DNA of 63,058 nucleotides from a virus: the IMG/VR virus record IMGVR_UViG_3300043410_000540, positions 1-63,058 of that record; one strand, 5' to 3'. Positions 1-9,060 of this stretch are shown here, in pieces (position 1 is the stretch's first letter; the number at the start of each line of letters is the position of its first letter). A model generated the notes under the pieces. It did not search any database, was not told the DNA's origin, and was given only the letters and a program-made list of their open reading frames with translations. A program made the translations under genes and the position numbers.

Positions 1-1
1 A

Positions 2-115
2 TTCAATGACGTAGATTTTGACCTGAATATTATCGAGAACGGTGAGACTAAAACAGTGAAAGAAAAGTACTTCTGTATCGTGGTTAGCAAGCAAAGTCCA
101 CTAGATATTAAGTAA
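2..115 (+). CDS. C-terminal fragment of an unidentified protein
   Basis: The window opens inside this gene. Reading from base 2 gives 37 residues ending at TAA 113-115, with an acidic stretch and a hydrophobic YFCIVV segment near the end. It lies directly before a strong hairpin, so it is probably the last gene of a preceding transcript. Too little remains to assign a family; the late-gene surroundings suggest a virion component, but that is only inference. Confidence 0.6.
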   Translation, partial: FNDVDFDLNIIENGETKTVKEKYFCIVVSKQSPLDIK

Positions 116-118
116 AAT

Positions 119-140
119 AAGACGGTCCTAAGACCGTCTT
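119..140 (+). terminator. hairpin terminator after the first partial gene
   Basis: AAGACGGTC (119-127) pairs perfectly with GACCGTCTT (132-140) around a CTAA loop. The 9-bp stem follows the stop codon by 3 nt and ends in TT then CC, so the U-tract is weak. It separates the partial gene from the next late promoter. Confidence 0.65.
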
Positions 141-152
141 CCTACATCTGTG

Positions 153-160
153 CATAAATA
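153..160 (+). promoter_or_regulatory. T4-type late promoter box, CATAAATA
   Basis: CATAAATA lies 5 nt before the ATG at 166, so the transcript would be nearly leaderless. A perfect TATAAATA at 159-166 overlaps the start codon and cannot drive this gene. Confidence 0.6.
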
Positions 161-165
161 TAAAT

Positions 166-426
166 ATGAGAGCAACCGAATTTATCAGAAGTCTTTTAGA
201 CATTATAGACCAAGTCGATGGTCAAGGTGAAGAAACAACAAACGACTATGAAGACGAGATCGTTGAACCTAGTCCTGAAAAGCAATTCTCTAATAGTCCG
301 GACGAAATGTACACGGATGAGAAAGTACTTTTCTCTATGGGCAATGACGTAAATAAACCCAAGCATCCAGCAGACATTAGAGTTTCAACGGTAGCATTGT
401 ATCCAGATACTGCGTATAAGGGCTAA
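166..426 (+). CDS. small virion-associated protein with capsid-targeting-like N terminus
   Basis: An 86-residue, strongly acidic protein. The first residues, MRATEFIRSLL, resemble the capsid-targeting peptide of T4 internal proteins (MKTYQEFIAE) and the starts of several other late genes here. The rest is low complexity and rich in D, E and P, with no recognisable domain. It follows a late box at once and precedes the ILEI-domain gene by 2 nt. A minor internal or structural protein is likely; no specific function can be given. Confidence 0.6.
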   Translation: MRATEFIRSLLDIIDQVDGQGEETTNDYEDEIVEPSPEKQFSNSPDEMYTDEKVLFSMGNDVNKPKHPADIRVSTVALYPDTAYKG

Positions 427-428
427 TA

Positions 429-1289
429 ATGGCTAATATCACTATCACCGTTCAGAGTTTGATTAATGCGGCAGAATACGATAGCTATACTGTTGCTGAC
501 ACTACTACTATAGGCACGTTCAAAACAACAATCCAAACTACTACAGGTTGTAGTGTTGATTGGTTTGATTTGGTGTTTAACAATGCTCTTTTAGATGTTT
601 CAGAGACATTGGCATTTTATTCTATTACAACTGGTTCTCAGTTAAGAACACACAATAAGATTTCTCGTCTTGCTACATTAGAACTTAGACAAAAAAGTAA
701 ATTAGATTTAGCAGCATTGGATAGAGAAAATTCAAGTAATCCTAGAAGCACATATGATATCACTGAGTTACCTACACAATATATAGACGATGATGTACAT
801 GACAATCCAAACACAGGTGGATTGACAGAAGGCCGTCCTTGGATAGATACAACAACTCCGTTTACTTTCTACGAAGCAATTGATGATACAGTTGCAATAT
901 ACACTACCCAATATGTAAGTGGTAACAAGATTTATGCTTACTCATCAAGTTATGACGTTCCAAGCTATCAAAATGCACGTGTAGTCGTCAATGACATTGA
1001 ACTAGCAAACACAGCTTTGCGTGGTCACACTATGGTTGTAACTAATAGTTACGGTGATTTAGTTAGTGTAACTAACTATGATACGTATATCAACCCTGCT
1101 AACCTAACAGCATTAGCAAATGCTCTTGGTGCAGTAACGAGTGGTAATATTGTTATATTAGTATCATATGATGCGTGTGCATTCAACTCTGCATGTCGTT
1201 CCGCATTGACTACTGGTTACGGAGACACTAACACTACCACTTGGGCTGCTATTCGTTACGACCATATCTTTATTGGGGTTAAAGTCTAA
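429..1289 (+). CDS. virion protein with ubiquitin-like and ILEI/PANDER-like domains
   Basis: 286 residues. Residues 1-75 read like a beta-grasp, ubiquitin-like fold: LVFNNALLDVSETLAFYSI aligns with the ubiquitin segment LIFAGKQLEDGRTLSDYNI. A linker with an STYDITELPTQYIDDD segment follows. Residues about 185-265 (ARVVVNDIELANTALRGH, then MVVTNSYGDLVSVTNYDTY) match the pattern of the ILEI/FAM3 domain, a fold also found in the sugar-binding stem domain of POMGnT1. It overlaps the fibre gene by 1 nt (TAATG), so a fibre or receptor-binding accessory role is inferred. Both domain calls are by eye. Confidence 0.65.
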   Translation: MANITITVQSLINAAEYDSYTVADTTTIGTFKTTIQTTTGCSVDWFDLVFNNALLDVSETLAFYSITTGSQLRTHNKISRLATLELRQKSKLDLAALDRENSSNPRSTYDITELPTQYIDDDVHDNPNTGGLTEGRPWIDTTTPFTFYEAIDDTVAIYTTQYVSGNKIYAYSSSYDVPSYQNARVVVNDIELANTALRGHTMVVTNSYGDLVSVTNYDTYINPANLTALANALGAVTSGNIVILVSYDACAFNSACRSALTTGYGDTNTTTWAAIRYDHIFIGVKV

Positions 1290-3304
1290 TGCCATCAGTT
1301 CCAGATCCAGACCACGTTAAGCCGTGGTATCTTAGAAACATAACAGAAGCACTAGCGTTAGATGAACCTAGTGGTAATGTTTATGTCCGAACCGGATTCC
1401 AAGGTAACATTATTATTAGCGGTAATGTTAATATTCCCGGCAATGTACAAGTTTTTAGTTCACCTGAAGATCCCGTTCATACACATATAAGTGAAGTAGG
1501 TACAAGCGGTATATTGGATGTACCATATTTGCCTATCGGCGGAAATGTAATAGTTAACTCAGGTAATATAGATGCTAATGTTCACGGTAATGTAGGTATA
1601 CTCACAATGCCAAATGTTAACGCAAGTGTCACTGGTAATGTTATTGTTTCTTCAGGTAATGTCAATGCCAATGTAAGTGGTAATGTTATTGTTTCTTCAG
1701 GTAACATTAATGCTAATGTTAGTGGCAATGTTATTGTTTCTTCAGGTAACATTAATGCTAATGTTAGTGGCAATGTAAATGCCAACGTTAGTGGTAATGT
1801 AGGAATAATAGGCAACGTAAACGTAACTCAAGGGACAGACCCATGGCATGTTGATGGCAATGTTGGCATCACTGGTACAGTAACAACAGTACCGGCATTA
1901 TCAGTTGGTGACTACTTTGGTGAACCTTATGCGGTTCCTATTACACCTGTAGTACAACTAGATGGTCGCTATGGCATTTATACCAAAGACGCCCAATCAA
2001 TCACAGCAGGTGGCGGCAATGCTACAACCGGCAGCGGCTCATATCAAGTATCATCTACGTCTACTTTAGGCAGTTATGGACTACTACGCAGTAGACGTTT
2101 CAACACATACAAGCCAGGACAAAGTCTAGTTGCTCGTTGGTATAGTAAGTTTGACGCTCCAGCGGCAGGCACTAGCCAACGCATGGGATTGAACAACCAA
2201 GAAAATAATTATTGGTTTGGTTATGACAACACCACTTTTGGTTTCCTACATGTACACGGCGGCAGAGGGGCTATATACAGAATAACAGTTAGCTCATATT
2301 CAGGTGCACAAAACGTAACAGTGACACTTAACGGTGTTGCTTATGTGATAGCAATCAGTGCAGGATTAACTACAGGACAAGTAGCACAACAAATTTCACA
2401 ATCAGCATTTGGTGGATTATGGTTAGCTAACCAACGTGATAACACAGTTGAGTTATTAAACTTTGGAACTGGACCAACAAATGGAACATTCAGTATCAGT
2501 GGTAGTGGAACATTTAGTGGTTCAATTGCACAAGTGCAAGCAGGTGTTGCGCCAACCAACGAATGGTGGTATGCGGGCACAGACTTTACGTTACCTGCGT
2601 GGTTCAATCCACAAGGGTTTAATCAGTATGAACTAAAATACAGTTGGGCAGGCGTCAGTTTCTTTATCTTGAATCCATCTAGCGGTCAGTTTGAATTAGT
2701 ATATCAGCACTTACAAACAGACGATGATGAATTAGAATTGAATAACCCAGCGTTCAAGATAGCTATATTAGCACTAAATCAAGGCGGGTCGACCCCGGTA
2801 ACTGTTAAAGCAGCCAGTATGATGATGGGTCTAGAAGGCATCACTAATCGTAACAGTTACACTGGATCAGCAACTACTACTGCCACGAGTTTGACACAAA
2901 ACATCTTATACCAAATTCTTTCAATTCAAAATCCATACACATACAGTGGAACAGTAAACGCACGAGAATTATTACTAGATGATATTACTGTAGCAACACA
3001 ATGTAATGATCCTAGCCAAGTATATGTTTTTGTTGAACCCGTTATTGCACTAGCAACAGGTGTAGATAACTATACTACACAGGATAGTCAATCGGTAACA
3101 GTTAGTTACACAAATGGAACGATAACACAAGGGCAATATTTCCCGGTGGTTACCTTTGTTGTAGGTAATACCGGATCAGTTACACAATTTGACCTAAGTG
3201 ACTATCGTGTAGTTGTTCCGCCTGGCTACCAAGCAACTATCGCTGTTATGTCAACCGCGGCAATACAAAAGGTCAGTGCCGCTATAGTTTGGTATAACGA
3301 CTAA
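1289..3304 (+). CDS. tail fibre protein with GNV repeats
   Basis: 671 residues. Residues about 30-195 are Gly-Asn-Val repeats typical of beta-helical fibre shafts, including three near-identical 15-residue units encoded at 1634-1768. The C-terminal two thirds is a non-repetitive, Ser/Thr/Gly-rich region with aromatic patches (WWYAGTDFTLPAWFNPQGF), plausible as a receptor-binding head. Start and previous stop overlap as TAATG, which couples it to the ILEI-like protein. It ends 21 nt before the terminase start. Fibre identity is well supported by composition; which fibre it is remains unknown. Confidence 0.75.
   Translation: MPSVPDPDHVKPWYLRNITEALALDEPSGNVYVRTGFQGNIIISGNVNIPGNVQVFSSPEDPVHTHISEVGTSGILDVPYLPIGGNVIVNSGNIDANVHGNVGILTMPNVNASVTGNVIVSSGNVNANVSGNVIVSSGNINANVSGNVIVSSGNINANVSGNVNANVSGNVGIIGNVNVTQGTDPWHVDGNVGITGTVTTVPALSVGDYFGEPYAVPITPVVQLDGRYGIYTKDAQSITAGGGNATTGSGSYQVSSTSTLGSYGLLRSRRFNTYKPGQSLVARWYSKFDAPAAGTSQRMGLNNQENNYWFGYDNTTFGFLHVHGGRGAIYRITVSSYSGAQNVTVTLNGVAYVIAISAGLTTGQVAQQISQSAFGGLWLANQRDNTVELLNFGTGPTNGTFSISGSGTFSGSIAQVQAGVAPTNEWWYAGTDFTLPAWFNPQGFNQYELKYSWAGVSFFILNPSSGQFELVYQHLQTDDDELELNNPAFKIAILALNQGGSTPVTVKAASMMMGLEGITNRNSYTGSATTTATSLTQNILYQILSIQNPYTYSGTVNARELLLDDITVATQCNDPSQVYVFVEPVIALATGVDNYTTQDSQSVTVSYTNGTITQGQYFPVVTFVVGNTGSVTQFDLSDYRVVVPPGYQATIAVMSTAAIQKVSAAIVWYND
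1634..1768 (+). repeat. three 45-bp tandem repeats in the fibre gene
   Basis: Units begin at 1634, 1679 and 1724 and each encodes GNVIVSSGN(V/I)NANVS. Units two and three are nearly identical in DNA, unit one differs at a few third positions. A shorter degenerate copy (GNVNANVS) starts at 1769. In-frame repeats like this lengthen or shorten a fibre shaft by recombination. Confidence 0.9.
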
Positions 3305-3312
3305 CGTTTCTT

Positions 3313-3320
3313 AATAAATA
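3313..3320 (+). promoter_or_regulatory. late promoter box, AATAAATA
   Basis: AATAAATA ends 5 nt before the terminase ATG at 3326 and no Shine-Dalgarno precedes that ATG, so expression from this box would be nearly leaderless. Confidence 0.55.
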
Positions 3321-3325
3321 AAATT

Positions 3326-4873
3326 ATGGCAAATACACCTACCTTAGTTAAAACTCCGTATGTAAAAACAAAATACGCAAACGACCAAGAATTAACAGAC
3401 TTCATCAAGTGCTGTGATCCTAACACGGGACCCATGTACTTCATGGACAACTTCTTTATGATTCAGCATCCTACAAAAGGATCAATGAATTATCATCCAT
3501 GGGATTATCAGAAACGATTGATTGAGAATTATCATCAGAATCGTTACTCAATCTCATTGATGCCTCGACAAACAGGTAAGTCAACAAGTGCTGCGGGTTA
3601 TCTATTATGGTACGCTATGTTCGTACCTGACTCTACGATTCTAATTGCAGCACACAAGTATACAGGTGCTCAAGAAATTATGCAACGTATTCGTTATGCG
3701 TATGAGAACTGTCCCGATCATATCAAAGCAGGTGTCACGACATATAACAAAGGTTCGTTAGACTTTGAGAACGGATCTCGTATTGTATCAGCTACAACAA
3801 CTGAAAACACAGGTCGTGGTATGTCTATTACACTCTTATACCTAGACGAATTTGCGTTCGTTCGACCTACGATTGCGACAGAGTTCTGGACAGCGATTAC
3901 ACCTACTCTAGCAACTGGTGGTAAAGCTATTATCACAAGTACTCCCAACTCAGACGAAGACCAATTTGCTTTAATTTGGAAAGGTGCCAACAAATGTGAA
4001 GATGAGTTTGGTAACAAGACAGAATTAGGAGTGAATGGCTTCAAAGCATATCGTGCTTTCTGGCAAGAACATCCTGAACGTGATGAAGCATGGGCAACTC
4101 AGATGAAGGCTCAGCTTGGTGAAGATAGATTCCGCCGAGAGATTGGTTGCGAGTTCATTATTGCTGACGAAACATTGATTGCTCCCACTACATTGATTGA
4201 CATGGAAGGAATCGAGCCTATTCATAGAGAAGGTCAAGTACGTTGGTATAAAAAACCTTCAAAAGATAAAATCTACACAGTTGCATTAGATCCTGCTGTG
4301 GGTACAGGTGGTGACTATGCTGCAATTCAAGTGTTTGAAGCAAACACTACAGAGCAGATAGGTGAGTGGAAACACAACAAAACTCCTATCCCTGAGCAAA
4401 TTAAACTGTTAGCTAATATTTGTAAACATATCTGTGATGCCACCGGACAATCTAACAATATCTACTATTCGGTAGAGAACAACTCGGTGGGTGAAGGTGC
4501 CCTAATTTCATTGCAAGAGTATGGTGAAACAAATATTCAGGGTATCTTTCTATGTGAGCCTGGAAAGAAGCGTAAGGGCTTTACTACTACCCACAAAACA
4601 AAGATGGCTGCATGCACTAAGTTCAAACATCTACTAGAATCCAAGAGAATGAAGATTTATAGTCACAGTCTTATCTCAGAATTAAAGAACTATATTGCTT
4701 CAAAAGACAGTTTTGCGGCGAAATTAGGAGAAACTGATGACTTAGTAGCTGCTACGTTGCTTACAACCCGCATGATCCAGGACTTAGGAGACTATCATTA
4801 CAACTTGGAAGAGCAAATCCGTGACCATGAGGATATTGTATTGCCCCTTCCCTTCTATGCTATCCTGGGATAA
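3326..4873 (+). CDS. 17: terminase large subunit (T4 gp17-like)
   Basis: 515 residues; T4 gp17 has 610. The N-terminal ATPase has Walker A RQTGKS at 81-86, preceded by LMP, and Walker B LLYLDE at 170-175, with a TSTPN coupling motif near 205. The C-terminal RNase H-like nuclease shows VALDPAVGTGGDYAA (Asp 322) and ETDDLVAATLL near the end. The enzyme translocates DNA into the prohead through the portal and cuts concatemers at headful. The small subunit candidate lies far away at 56239. No ribosome-binding site is evident, consistent with the adjacent late box. Confidence 0.95.
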   Translation: MANTPTLVKTPYVKTKYANDQELTDFIKCCDPNTGPMYFMDNFFMIQHPTKGSMNYHPWDYQKRLIENYHQNRYSISLMPRQTGKSTSAAGYLLWYAMFVPDSTILIAAHKYTGAQEIMQRIRYAYENCPDHIKAGVTTYNKGSLDFENGSRIVSATTTENTGRGMSITLLYLDEFAFVRPTIATEFWTAITPTLATGGKAIITSTPNSDEDQFALIWKGANKCEDEFGNKTELGVNGFKAYRAFWQEHPERDEAWATQMKAQLGEDRFRREIGCEFIIADETLIAPTTLIDMEGIEPIHREGQVRWYKKPSKDKIYTVALDPAVGTGGDYAAIQVFEANTTEQIGEWKHNKTPIPEQIKLLANICKHICDATGQSNNIYYSVENNSVGEGALISLQEYGETNIQGIFLCEPGKKRKGFTTTHKTKMAACTKFKHLLESKRMKIYSHSLISELKNYIASKDSFAAKLGETDDLVAATLLTTRMIQDLGDYHYNLEEQIRDHEDIVLPLPFYAILG

Positions 4874-4875
4874 TT

Positions 4876-4883
4876 GATAAATA
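4876..4883 (+). promoter_or_regulatory. late promoter box, GATAAATA
   Basis: GATAAATA starts 2 nt after the terminase stop codon and 27 nt before the ATG at 4903. The leader contains AGAGAC as a weak ribosome-binding site. Confidence 0.7.
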
Positions 4884-4902
4884 ATTAATTAGAGACAAAA
4901 TT

Positions 4903-6297
4903 ATGCCAATTAACACCGATTCATTAAACAGAGAACTATACGGACTATTAAAAAGCAGAGGATATCGCCCTGACATGTTTACTAGTTCAGGTAAGAAAGT
5001 AGCTATCCCAGACGAAGCAGAAGTATTCCAATTCGACTTCATTCAAGATGACGTAGAATATGGAAAAGTCACTGTAACAGTCGACGGCTTGCATAGAATG
5101 ATTGTGTATTATGGAGATGACGTTGAATCTGCACCAAAAGCAAGTTCACATGACAGCGAATCATTCACACACTTGTTAGGGCATTTAAAGCGTTTCGCAA
5201 AGAATAGACAATTGGGCTTTGAACTAAGCGACCAAGATGATCTGGAACCAGATATGGCTAAAAGAGAACACAACAAAAGAGAAGGTTTACGTGAGGGTTA
5301 TTACCCAATGGGCAAGAAGTCTAGCTATAGCGACAATGTACCTACTACAAAGATTATTTTGCAACATTCTCGTCAAATCGAAGAAGGTGAACAACGTTAT
5401 CGCAACATCGCAAAGATTTTCGTAGAAAATGCAAATGGCGAACGATTCTTAGTTCCAACAACAAAACCCGGCATCGCACGTGTGTATGCCAGACACATTG
5501 CTGAAGGTGGCACACCGTATGATGAACGTGGTGGTCATATCACTAGCCTTGTAGAAGAATATTCTAAGATGGCAGGATTTGTTCGTGCAACACGTGGTCA
5601 ACAGTTCAATGAATCAACCCAAAAATTAGTAGCTGAAGGTATCAATCACTATCAGAAATTACGTGAGACCTTACATAAGATGTCAGGTAAAAAGGGATAT
5701 ACTGCATACTTCGAAAGTTATACTCCTGCATTGATGGAAGACGAAGATGTAGACTTGAGTGAAATGTTCATGCAATCTAGTTTAGATCCACGCATCGAAT
5801 CAGTGATGCCAATCTTAGGTAAGTTGAGCAAGAACATCACTGAATCAGATATTTCAGAAGTTAAAGAACTTGAAGAATGGGCTGATAATCTAATGGATGG
5901 TAAGATGAGTTCATTAGCTTCATTTGAAAAGGTTGATACTGACCGTGATGAAGATGACGAAGACGAAGAAGTTGACGTACAAGATTATCAAGATCCTGAA
6001 GAAGCCGACTATGGTGATGAATATCAGGACACCGTTAAACGTGCAGGTGATGCTGTAAAACGTATTGAGAAAAAGTTAGGCAAGGTAGACTTAGGTGCAC
6101 TAGCCAAGAAACTCAGCAGAGAAGAAACAACTGAGAACATTGATAGTGACCAACGTAAGGCAGGACAATTAGGTCCCACTAATAAAGTAAGTACAGGCCC
6201 TGTCTTAGGAAACAAACCACAATCACAAAAAGGATTACGTGGTAAATTAGTTGCAGAAGATCCATTGAGCAAAATCAAAAAGTTGTCAGGTCTATGA
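4903..6297 (+). CDS. conserved T4-like virion protein, unknown function
   Basis: 464 residues. The first 290 (LKSRGYRP, VYYGDDV, SDQDDLEPDMAKRE, EGYYPMGKKSSYSD, PTTKPGIARVYARHIAEGG) resemble, from memory, a conserved family of marine T4-like phages found among structural genes. The remainder is very acidic and helical and ends DPLSKIKKLSGL, close to the end of the 792-residue protein at 57576 (WKKLSGIKK). A KELEEWADNL segment near residue 325 resembles motifs in the next gene. It overlaps that gene by 4 nt (ATGA). Internal head or scaffold protein is my inference. Confidence 0.6.
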   Translation: MPINTDSLNRELYGLLKSRGYRPDMFTSSGKKVAIPDEAEVFQFDFIQDDVEYGKVTVTVDGLHRMIVYYGDDVESAPKASSHDSESFTHLLGHLKRFAKNRQLGFELSDQDDLEPDMAKREHNKREGLREGYYPMGKKSSYSDNVPTTKIILQHSRQIEEGEQRYRNIAKIFVENANGERFLVPTTKPGIARVYARHIAEGGTPYDERGGHITSLVEEYSKMAGFVRATRGQQFNESTQKLVAEGINHYQKLRETLHKMSGKKGYTAYFESYTPALMEDEDVDLSEMFMQSSLDPRIESVMPILGKLSKNITESDISEVKELEEWADNLMDGKMSSLASFEKVDTDRDEDDEDEEVDVQDYQDPEEADYGDEYQDTVKRAGDAVKRIEKKLGKVDLGALAKKLSREETTENIDSDQRKAGQLGPTNKVSTGPVLGNKPQSQKGLRGKLVAEDPLSKIKKLSGL

Positions 6298-7847
6298 AAG
6301 AAATAAAGCTATTAGAATCATGGGCTGATGACATAACAGAATTCAAGCAGCCTACTAGAATGGGCACGCCTATGACTGCTAAGGCTGATAGACCTTTACC
6401 AAGAAATATCGACATTCAATATAAAGCACAACGTGCCCATCCTGAACTAAGTCCAGAACAAGCACTAGCATTGTATATGAACGATGAACTTGTTGACAAA
6501 GAAAAAATGGACTTTGCTCAGAACAAGTTAATCAACACAGTAAAGCGTGAAAACGAAAAACTACGTAAGAACGTAACTGATATTGGCAATGAATTACATG
6601 ACTTAGAACGTCAAGAAGCAGAGACAGATAAAGAAGTTGCAAGACTACGTGACCTAAGTGCTAAGTTAAGACCAGCTGGTGAAGTTCAACAAATGGCTGC
6701 TAAGGCAAGTGCTGATAAAGTACAAAACATGCTTTCTGACTTAGAGAAGTTACAAAACAAGCCAGGCGTCGATGACGCAAAATATCAAGAACTAGTCGAT
6801 AAGGTTAACAGAATTAAATCTGGTCCAGTGGACAACACTGACGTTCAAAAAGTTCAAGCTGCATTAGCTGCATTAGGTCAACGCCAGAACGTAGATGACG
6901 AGTTATTCAACAAAGTGATGGGTAGACTTGAGACTACTGAAAAAGAATTGGCTGCAAAAGAAAAACGTTTCCAAAAGAGTATTACCAAGAATGCTGAAAA
7001 GATTGGTCAGTGGGGGAATAAGTTCGGTGATCTAGACGACAAGGTCAAGAAAATTGAAGTTCGAGCTAAAGAAGTCTTAGATAACGTTGAAAAAGAGAAC
7101 GACAATCTACAGGACAAGTTCAACCGTCTAGCCGATTTGATTTATAAAATCAATCCTGATATTCTGCAACAAGCAGGTATTACTGCTGGAAGTGTTGCTA
7201 GTAGTGTCGCTGATAGACAAGAAAAGGATGAGGCGGATTTAGCCAAGATCCAACCAGAGCCAGTGGATCCAGAAGAAATCGCAGCGGCTAAACTGCAAGC
7301 TGCTAGTGGATCATCTCAAGTTGACATAGACGATACGTTAGATGATGAGCCGTTCGACAAAGACAAAGTAGTATCCATATTCAAGAATCAAGGCAAACAA
7401 TCATCAACTATGCCAGATGATATGAAGGATGCAATGAAACAAGAACCTCGCAAAGTTAACGAACAAGATTTGCCTATCACTATGGTAGACAAACCAGAAA
7501 CAAATCAAAAAGTTACACCTGACTACATCGAAGATACTGTTATTCCAAATCTAGTTCGTTGGTATAGAAATCAATATCCAATTGATTTAAAACAATACAC
7601 AGTTCAACAACTAATGGAAATCATTCGTAGAACAGTTACTGGCGGATTATTAATATATGGTGATGACATAACAGACAAGACAGTAGAAGAATATCTAGCC
7701 AGAGTGCGTGGATGGTTACGTAAGTCTAGACCCGTAGCACCTGAGTTACCCGGTATACCTAGTGAGCCTCCATCACAAGGTGGACTACAAGAATCCATGT
7801 TTAGGAACTTCACTGACGAATTAGACCGTTTAACAGGCGGATATTAA
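6294..7847 (+). CDS. coiled-coil late protein, probably internal virion protein
   Basis: 517 residues. It begins MKEIKLLESWADDITEF, one of the tag-like N termini seen on late genes here. Residues about 70-275 are highly charged heptad-rich helix (LINTVKRENEKLRKNV; EKENDNLQDKFNRLADLIY). An acidic linker follows, then a folded-looking C-terminal segment of about 100 residues (VIPNLVRWYRNQYPIDL). The start overlaps the previous stop as ATGA. Candidates are a prohead core component or another structural protein; nothing decides between them. Confidence 0.55.
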   Translation: MKEIKLLESWADDITEFKQPTRMGTPMTAKADRPLPRNIDIQYKAQRAHPELSPEQALALYMNDELVDKEKMDFAQNKLINTVKRENEKLRKNVTDIGNELHDLERQEAETDKEVARLRDLSAKLRPAGEVQQMAAKASADKVQNMLSDLEKLQNKPGVDDAKYQELVDKVNRIKSGPVDNTDVQKVQAALAALGQRQNVDDELFNKVMGRLETTEKELAAKEKRFQKSITKNAEKIGQWGNKFGDLDDKVKKIEVRAKEVLDNVEKENDNLQDKFNRLADLIYKINPDILQQAGITAGSVASSVADRQEKDEADLAKIQPEPVDPEEIAAAKLQAASGSSQVDIDDTLDDEPFDKDKVVSIFKNQGKQSSTMPDDMKDAMKQEPRKVNEQDLPITMVDKPETNQKVTPDYIEDTVIPNLVRWYRNQYPIDLKQYTVQQLMEIIRRTVTGGLLIYGDDITDKTVEEYLARVRGWLRKSRPVAPELPGIPSEPPSQGGLQESMFRNFTDELDRLTGGY

Positions 7848-7859
7848 TTCTCCCAAAAG

Positions 7860-7877
7860 CCTCACATAAAAGTGAGG
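7860..7877 (+). terminator. hairpin after the coiled-coil gene
   Basis: CCTCAC (7860-7865) pairs with GTGAGG (7872-7877) around ATAAAA. Six base pairs and only TT downstream make this a weak or factor-assisted terminator, or a 3' stabilising hairpin. Confidence 0.45.
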
Positions 7878-7891
7878 TTAGCCATATCTGG

Positions 7892-7899
7892 GATAAATA
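7892..7899 (+). promoter_or_regulatory. late promoter box upstream of gp32
   Basis: GATAAATA lies 111 nt before the gp32 ATG and just upstream of a sigma-70-like promoter, suggesting that gp32 is expressed both early and late, as in T4. Confidence 0.55.
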
Positions 7900-7902
7900 C
7901 TA

Positions 7903-7931
7903 TTGACACTGCTTGATAGTAATGCTAAACT
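7903..7931 (+). promoter_or_regulatory. sigma-70-like promoter for gp32
   Basis: TTGACA (7903-7908), a 17-nt spacer and TAAACT (7926-7931). The roughly 70-nt leader ends with AAGGA near 7998, well placed for the ATG at 8010. gp32 leaders carry autoregulatory structures in T4; I see no clear pseudoknot here. Confidence 0.6.
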
Positions 7932-8009
7932 ATCATCTGTGTTAGTCACTAATAGGTAGTGGCGAATATTAAAACAGAGACCATCTCAATTTATTAAGGA
8001 AATATTATT

Positions 8010-9017
8010 ATGGCATCATTAGCAGAAATTCGTGCCCGTATCGCGGCACAAGAAAACAAGTCTACTGGCGGCGAACGTCAGCAATCAGACAACGCAATCT
8101 ACCCCCACTGGAACATGGACGAAGGCACAACAGCTACAATTCGTTTCTTGCCAGACGCAAATCCAAACAACACATTCTTCTGGGTAGAACGTCAAATCAT
8201 CAAACTACCATTCAACGGTGTTAAGGGTGATACTAATATGAAACAAGTTATCGTTCAAGTTCCATGTATGGAAATGTACGGTGAGGCTTGTCCAGTATTG
8301 GCAGAAGTTCGTCCTTGGTACAAAGACGAAACATTGAAAGAAATGGCAAACAAATACTGGAAGAAGCGTAGTTACTTGTTCCAAGGTTTTGTTCGTCAAA
8401 ACCCACTTGGTGATGACAAGACACCAGCGAACCCAATTCGCCGTTTCGTTATCAGCCCACAAATCTTTACAGTCATCAAATCTAGTTTGATGGATCCTGA
8501 AATGGAAGAATTGCCAACAGACTACATGCGTGGTCTTGACTTCAACGTTAAGAAAACAAGCAAGGGTGGTTATGCTGACTACTCAACTAGTAACTGGGCA
8601 CGTAAAGAATCTGCATTGACCGAAGCAGAAGCATCAGCAGTTGATGCACATGGTCTATTTGACTTGGCTGAGTTCTTACCTAAGAAGCCAGGTGAAGCAG
8701 AATTGCGTATCATCAAAGAAATGTTTGAAGCATCAGTTGATGGTCGCCCATTCGACAACGAGCGTTGGGGCAATTACTACCGTCCATTCGGTGTAGAAGC
8801 ACCTGCAGGTTCGACCGCGGAAAAACAAGCAGCGCCAGCACAAGAAGCAAGCGCACCCGCAACAGCACCCGTAGCAGAAGCTAAACAACCTTGGGAAGGT
8901 GATGACGAGCCATCATCAGCAAGCACCCCAGTTGAAGTTCCAAAAGCAACTCCTAGTAGCGATAAAGCACAAGACATTTTAGCAATGATTCGTGCCCGTC
9001 AAAACAAGCCTGCTTAA
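8010..9017 (+). CDS. 32: single-stranded DNA-binding protein (gp32-like)
   Basis: 335 residues against 301 in T4. The core (YPHWNMDEGTTATIRFLPD, FFWVERQIIKLPFNGV) is the OB-fold region of phage gp32. CMEMYGEAC at about residues 89-97 supplies cysteines where T4 gp32 binds zinc. The C terminus is a flexible Ala/Pro/Glu-rich tail followed by DKAQDILAMIRARQN, which echoes the N-terminal LAEIRARIAAQEN; the T4 N terminus mediates cooperativity and the acidic tail recruits replication proteins. It coats single-stranded DNA during replication, recombination and repair and stands immediately upstream of UvsX and UvsY, its partners in T4. Confidence 0.9.
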   Translation: MASLAEIRARIAAQENKSTGGERQQSDNAIYPHWNMDEGTTATIRFLPDANPNNTFFWVERQIIKLPFNGVKGDTNMKQVIVQVPCMEMYGEACPVLAEVRPWYKDETLKEMANKYWKKRSYLFQGFVRQNPLGDDKTPANPIRRFVISPQIFTVIKSSLMDPEMEELPTDYMRGLDFNVKKTSKGGYADYSTSNWARKESALTEAEASAVDAHGLFDLAEFLPKKPGEAELRIIKEMFEASVDGRPFDNERWGNYYRPFGVEAPAGSTAEKQAAPAQEASAPATAPVAEAKQPWEGDDEPSSASTPVEVPKATPSSDKAQDILAMIRARQNKPA

Positions 9018-9024
9018 TCAAAAC

Positions 9025-9044
9025 GGGGAAGGTTAACCTTCCCC
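9025..9044 (+). terminator. perfect hairpin between gp32 and the next gene
   Basis: GGGGAAGG (9025-9032) pairs with CCTTCCCC (9037-9044) around TTAA. No U-tract follows, so it may attenuate rather than end transcription, keeping gp32 in excess over the recombination genes. Confidence 0.6.
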
Positions 9045-9060
9045 TATTAAGGAGTATGTT

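Noticed and set aside
159-166. Exact TATAAATA late promoter
   Set aside because: It overlaps the ATG at 166, so transcription would start inside the gene; CATAAATA at 153 is the usable box.
1634-1768. CRISPR-like spaced repeats
   Set aside because: The units are contiguous in-frame 45-bp coding repeats without unique spacers.
1582-1815. Minus-strand open frame of PLTLALMLPEETIT repeats
   Set aside because: A shadow of the tandem repeats in the plus-strand fibre gene.
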